Shown here: positions 59,522 to 64,000 of the stretch, piece by piece
How the letters are laid out: every line of letters starts with the position of its first letter
Position numbering within the stretch: position 1 is the first letter of the stretch
Assembly (NCBI RefSeq): GCF_014208045.1
Contig: NZ_JACHML010000001.1
Coordinates: 2,294,001 to 2,358,000 of the forward strand
DNA length: 64,000 nt
Direction: 5' to 3'
Source: Microbacterium thalassium
GTDB taxonomy: Bacteria > Actinomycetota > Actinomycetes > Actinomycetales > Microbacteriaceae
Position numbers and translations under genes: made by a program
The notes under the pieces: generated by a model
Database searches by the model: none
What the model was told of the DNA's origin: nothing
Seen by the model: the letters and a program-made list of their open reading frames with translations, nothing else

Positions 59522-60142
59522 TCAGGCCTTCTTGGGCGCCAGCTGCTCGATGATCGCCTTCGCGACGTCCTGCATGGTGAGGCGACGGTCCATCGACGCC
59601 TTCTGGATCCAGCGGAACGCCTCGGGCTCGCTCAGGCCCATCTTCTCGTTGAGCAGACCCTTCGCGCGGTCCACGAGCTTGCGGGTCTCGAAGCGCTCGA
59701 CCATGTCGGCGACCTCGGCCTCGAGCGTGATGATCTGCTCGTAGCGGGCCAGCGCGATCTCGATCGCCGGCAGCAGGTCGTTCGGGGTGAACGGCTTCAC
59801 GACGTACGCGAGGGCGCCGGCCTCGCTCGCGCGCTCGACGAGCTCCTTCTGGCTGAAGGCGGTGAGGAGCACGACGGGGGCGATGTGGCTCTTGCTGAGC
59901 TTCTCGGCCGCCGAGATGCCGTCCAGCTGCGGCATCTTGACGTCCATGATCACGAGGTCGGGACGCAGCTCGGTCGCGAGCGCGACCGCGGTCTCTCCAT
60001 CGCCGGCCTCGCCGACCACGTCGAAGCCGTTGTCACGCAGGATCTCGACGATGTCGAGGCGGATCAGCGACTCGTCCTCCGCCACGACGACGCGACGGGG
60101 GGTCGAACTGGCTGCGGGGGCGTTCTGCTCTTGCTCGGTCAC
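59522..60142 (-). CDS. ANTAR-domain response regulator
   Basis: 206 residues: a receiver domain (about 18-130) with the phosphoacceptor Asp in DLVIMDVKMP, Thr in VLLTAFSQK and Lys in VVKPFTPNDLL, then a coiled linker and a C-terminal ANTAR RNA-binding domain (LVDRAKGLLNEKMGLSEPEAFRWIQK). It resembles PdtaR of mycobacteria, which acts by binding two-hairpin RNA antiterminators when phosphorylated. No cognate histidine kinase is adjacent. GTG start, leaderless -10 box TAGGAT (60149-60154). Confidence 0.94.
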   Translation of the reverse strand: MTEQEQNAPAASSTPRRVVVAEDESLIRLDIVEILRDNGFDVVGEAGDGETAVALATELRPDLVIMDVKMPQLDGISAAEKLSKSHIAPVVLLTAFSQKELVERASEAGALAYVVKPFTPNDLLPAIEIALARYEQIITLEAEVADMVERFETRKLVDRAKGLLNEKMGLSEPEAFRWIQKASMDRRLTMQDVAKAIIEQLAPKKA

Positions 60143-60148
60143 CTTTGA

Positions 60149-60154
60149 ATCCTA
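60149..60154 (-). promoter_or_regulatory. -10 hexamer of a leaderless promoter
   Basis: TAGGAT on the minus strand, six bases, then the GTG of the ANTAR regulator gene at 60142. Confidence 0.6.
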
Positions 60155-60180
60155 CGGTATGGTCATTCGCGGACGTGCCC

Positions 60181-60263
60181 GCCGGTGTGGCGGAATGGCA
60201 GACGCGACCGACTCAAAATCGGTTGCCCGAAAGGGCGTGTGGGTTCGACCCCCACCACCGGCA
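60181..60263 (+). tRNA. tRNA-Leu (anticodon CAA)
   Basis: 83-base class II tRNA: acceptor GCCGGTG pairs with CACCGGC plus discriminator A. The anticodon stem ACCGA/TCGGT has loop CTCAAAA with anticodon CAA, the long variable arm is GCCCGAAAGGGC, and the T arm is GTGGG-TTCGACC-CCCAC. It reads UUG codons, rare in this genome. A TATGGT hexamer about 20 bases upstream may be its -10 box. Confidence 0.95.
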
Positions 60264-60268
60264 CGTGA

Positions 60269-60298
60269 GCGGGCGGTCGTGACAGCACGACCGCCCGC
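60269..60298. terminator. hairpin after tRNA-Leu(CAA)
   Basis: Perfect 13-bp stem GCGGGCGGTCGTG with loop ACAG, six bases after the tRNA. It also lies beyond the stop of the convergent SHOCT-domain gene, so it can act in both directions. Confidence 0.8.
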
Positions 60299-60307
60299 AT
60301 CCACTGC

Positions 60308-60697
60308 TCACGCTCCGAAGTACTGGTTGCCCAGCGCCTTGCTCTTGAGCGCGTCGAACTCCCCCTGGCTGATGGCGCCGGAGTCGAGCAGCGCCTTGGC
60401 GCGCGCGATGTCCTCGGACGGACTCGCCGAGGCCGCGGGCCGGTAGTCGTCCTCCTCGGGCACGGCGGCGCGACGGCCCTGTGTGCGGGCGGCCATGCCC
60501 CTGCCCCGCGCGATGATGTACACCAGTCCGGTCAGGAACGGCACGAACACGAGGAAGACGATCCACACCGCCTTCAACCAGCCGTTGAGCTCCTCGTCGC
60601 GGAACAGGTCCATGATGACGAGCACCACGATGTAGATGTACGCCATGAAGTAGAAGCTCCACAGCAGGATCCAGAAGAAATCCCCCAGCAGACCCAT
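60308..60697 (-). CDS. PLDc_N/SHOCT-domain membrane protein
   Basis: 129 residues: two membrane spans (about 5-28, GDFFWILLWSFYFMAYIYIVVLVIM, and 40-62, KAVWIVFLVFVPFLTGLVYIIA) of the PLDc_N type, a basic/Pro linker and a C-terminal SHOCT helix pair (DIARAKALLDSGAISQGEFDALKSKAL). Function unknown; SHOCT motifs are thought to mediate oligomerisation. The second of two close ATG codons (60697) is chosen because AGGAGG abuts the first ATG directly, leaving six bases to the second. Confidence 0.87.
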   Translation of the reverse strand: MGLLGDFFWILLWSFYFMAYIYIVVLVIMDLFRDEELNGWLKAVWIVFLVFVPFLTGLVYIIARGRGMAARTQGRRAAVPEEDDYRPAASASPSEDIARAKALLDSGAISQGEFDALKSKALGNQYFGA

Positions 60698-60718
60698 CGG
60701 CATCCTCCTCGATACAAG

Positions 60719-60759
60719 CGACGACGGTCGCTCTCACGATAGTGGAGCGACCGTCGTCG
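60719..60759 (-). terminator. hairpin terminator of pyk
   Basis: Perfect 14-bp stem (60719-60732 with 60746-60759) and 13-base loop, 18 bases after the pyruvate kinase stop on the minus strand. It also separates pyk from the SHOCT gene start at 60697. Confidence 0.75.
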
Positions 60760-60777
60760 TCGGAGTATCGCCGTGGG

Positions 60778-62220
60778 CTACTCGCGGTACACCGGAGCCT
60801 TTCCGTGCACGGCGTCGCCGACACGGTGGATGCGGATGTCGTTGGTCGAGCCGATGATGCCGGGAGGCGAGCCGGAGATCACCACGACCTTGTCGCCGAC
60901 CGTGGCGAGATCGTTCGACAGCAGGTAGTCGTCCACCTGGATGAACATGCGGTCGGTGTGGGACACCGGCTGCACGAGGGTCGAGCGCACGCCCCACGTG
61001 ATCGCCATGCGGCGGCGGATCGCGGGGTCGGTCGCGAAGCCGATCGTCGGGATGCCGGGGCGCAGGCGCGACATGCGCCGCGCGGTGTCGCCGGACTCCG
61101 TGAAGATGCACAGGTACTTGGCGTCGACGAACTCGGCCACCTCCATCGCGGCGAGCGTGATGGCGCCGCCCTGCGTGCGGGGCTTGTTCTGGAGCTTCGC
61201 GATGCGCTCGAGCCCGTGCTCCTCGGTGGCCTCGATGATGCGGGCCATGGTCTCGACGACGATCGTCGGATACTCGCCGACGCTCGTCTCGCCCGAGAGC
61301 ATGACGGCATCCGCACCGTCGAGCACGGCGTTGGCGACGTCGCTCGTCTCGGCGCGCGTGGGAACCGGGCTGTGGATCATCGACTCGAGCATCTGGGTCG
61401 CCACGATGACGGGCTTCGCCATGCGGCGGCACAGCTCGACGGCGCGCTTCTGCACGATCGGCACGGCCTCGAGCGGCAGCTCGACGCCCAGGTCGCCGCG
61501 GGCGACCATGATGCCGTCGAACGCGTCGATGATCTCCTCGAGGTTGTCCACCGCCTGCGGCTTCTCGATCTTGGCGATGACGGGGATGCGGTACCCCTCC
61601 TCGGCCATGATCGTGTGCACGCGCTGGACGTCCTTGGCGTTGCGCACGAACGACAGCGCGATGAAGTCCGCGCGGGCTTTGAGAGCCCATCGCAGGTCGG
61701 CTTCGTCCTTCTCGCTGAGCGCGGGGACGTTGACGGCGACGCCGGGCAGGTTGATGCCCTTGTTGTCCGAGACCGGGCCGCCGACGACGACCTTCGTGGT
61801 GACGACGGTGCCGTCGGTCTCGACGACCTCGACGCGGACCTTGCCGTCGTCGATCAGGAGCATGTCGCCGGCCTCGACGTCCTGGGGCAGCCCCTTGAAC
61901 GTCGTTCCGCAGATCTCCTTGGTGCCGGCGATGTCCTCGATCGTGATCTTGAAGATGTCGCCCTCGGCGAGGTCGTGGGGGCCGGCGGCGAACTTGCCGA
62001 GGCGGATCTTGGGCCCCTGCAGGTCGACGAGCGCCGCGACCGAGCGCCCGGCGTCGTCGGCCGCCTTGCGCACATTGGCGAAGTTGTTCTCGTGGACCGA
62101 GTAGTCCCCGTGGCTCAGGTTGAATCGAGCGACGTCGACTCCGGCGTCGATGATGGCTCGCACCATCTCGTACGACGAAGTCGCAGGTCCCAGCGTGGCG
62201 ACGATCTTGGCGCGTCTCAT
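60778..62220 (-). CDS. pyk: pyruvate kinase
   Basis: 480-residue glycolytic enzyme that makes pyruvate and ATP from phosphoenolpyruvate. MRRAKIVATLGPATSS opens the barrel, the active-site segment is IAKIEKPQAVDNLEEIID, the metal Glu/Asp pair is in VARGDLGVELPLE, and the substrate loop VIVATQMLESMIHSPVPTRAE is intact. The C-terminal allosteric domain (about 350-480) is present, ending TNDIRIHRVGDAVHGKAPVYRE. Single-gene unit with a hairpin terminator. ATG start. Confidence 0.97.
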   Translation of the reverse strand: MRRAKIVATLGPATSSYEMVRAIIDAGVDVARFNLSHGDYSVHENNFANVRKAADDAGRSVAALVDLQGPKIRLGKFAAGPHDLAEGDIFKITIEDIAGTKEICGTTFKGLPQDVEAGDMLLIDDGKVRVEVVETDGTVVTTKVVVGGPVSDNKGINLPGVAVNVPALSEKDEADLRWALKARADFIALSFVRNAKDVQRVHTIMAEEGYRIPVIAKIEKPQAVDNLEEIIDAFDGIMVARGDLGVELPLEAVPIVQKRAVELCRRMAKPVIVATQMLESMIHSPVPTRAETSDVANAVLDGADAVMLSGETSVGEYPTIVVETMARIIEATEEHGLERIAKLQNKPRTQGGAITLAAMEVAEFVDAKYLCIFTESGDTARRMSRLRPGIPTIGFATDPAIRRRMAITWGVRSTLVQPVSHTDRMFIQVDDYLLSNDLATVGDKVVVISGSPPGIIGSTNDIRIHRVGDAVHGKAPVYRE

Positions 62221-62268
62221 TCCGTGCTTTCTGTGTGAGTCCCAGGTGGCCTGGAGGCCGTCGCCAGC

Positions 62269-63727
<1,459 letters not shown>

Positions 63728-63735
<8 letters not shown>

Positions 63736-64000
63736 CCGTCACCTCCAGGATCCGGCCCCAGACGACCTCGCCGTCGGGGTCCAGCCCCTCGGCGACCGCG
63801 GCCTGGCGCGTCTGCAGCACGGCCGCGTAGTCGCGCGGGAGCACCCGCACGAACCGGCCGATCACGTTGTCGAAGTCGTCCAGCATGGACTGCGCGAGCT
63901 CGGAGCCGGTCTCGGCCACGTGACGCTCGAGCAGATCGTGCAGGATCTCGGCGTCGCCCGAGCCGAGGGGCGAGAGTTCGAGCTCGCGCCCGGCCAGCGC
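63728..64000 (-). CDS. gltB: glutamate synthase large subunit (C-terminal end only)
   Basis: The last 90 residues of the ferredoxin/NADPH-dependent glutamate synthase alpha subunit are visible; the frame is open to the window edge (ALAGRELELSPLGSGDAEILHDLLERHV...). The sequence ends DFDNVIGRFVRVLPRDYAAVLQTRQAAV...GRILEVTGG, the typical GltB C-terminus after the beta-helix domain. It overlaps gltD by eight bases, so the two subunits are coupled. The remainder, more than 1400 residues, lies outside the window. Confidence 0.95.

Overview
This is a high-GC actinobacterial chromosome segment. A member of the Microbacteriaceae, probably Microbacterium or a close relative, is the best guess. The reasons are the very high GC third positions, RbpA, PafB/PafC, HelY, a 20-gene series of leaderless GTG/ATG starts, and the gene order trmI - FKBP - pafB - pafC - tatA - tatC - helY - lnt - rbpA. 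No 16S gene is present, so the genus is inferred. Most of the window is dense core chromosome. It carries two tRNA-Leu genes, two complete insertion sequences, one toxin-antitoxin pair and a more variable stretch from about 39.9 to 54 kb. No CRISPR array, prophage or plasmid function was seen.

Layout. 0-2.4 kb: end of an acyl-CoA catabolic operon (acyl-CoA dehydrogenase, MaoC hydratase, CitE-like lyase). 2.4-9.1 kb: histidine phosphatase, sirtuin, SpoU-type RNA methyltransferase, SGNH hydrolase, SF2 helicase, ferritin-like/VIT fusion, tRNA-Leu(GAG). 9.2-13.1 kb: M20 peptidase, uppP, PAC2 protein, HAD hydrolase. 13.1-22.7 kb: a core block for tRNA modification, DNA-damage regulation, Tat secretion, RNA helicase, lipoprotein acylation and RNA polymerase binding. 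The Pup-proteasome genes that often sit between trmI and pafB are absent here. 22.9-23.9 kb: an IS481-family element inserted exactly over the stop codon of a glycerophosphodiester phosphodiesterase gene. 23.9-29.2 kb: GDPD, SPFH and NfeD operon, then an SDR and an S9 peptidase. 29.2-30.65 kb: an IS30-family element sitting in the loop of a perfect 20-bp terminator stem. 30.7-36.6 kb: membrane proteins, a metallo-beta-lactamase-fold hydrolase, an ArsR-SulP operon and a SUMF1-like protein. 36.8-38.5 kb: psuG-psuK for pseudouridine catabolism. 38.6-42.7 kb: reductase-like protein, second SGNH hydrolase, mazEF-type pair, PAP2 phosphatase, and two secreted or membrane proteins of unknown function. 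42.9-47.1 kb: a 1410-residue transcription factor that joins a BTAD activator, an nSTAND NTPase, a membrane span and a propeller-like tail. 47.2-50.9 kb: a LysR regulator divergent from a mesX (DUF1852) - mesD (folate-independent core methionine synthase) - flavin reductase operon. 50.9-54.1 kb: a frameshifted membrane gene, dodecin, an acetyltransferase, a membrane AlbA_2 protein and a phosphoribosyltransferase. 54.1-64 kb: DUF885 peptidase, polA, thioesterase, ANTAR regulator, tRNA-Leu(CAA), pyk, gltD and the end of gltB.

The most interesting unit is the MesX/MesD/flavin-reductase operon with its own regulator, an unusual and little-understood route to methionine. Next come the membrane-spanning BTAD-STAND-propeller regulator and the two precisely placed insertion sequences. 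A recurring sequence rule (TANNNT, then 6 or 7 bases, then the start codon) fixes many start codons and indicates leaderless transcripts.
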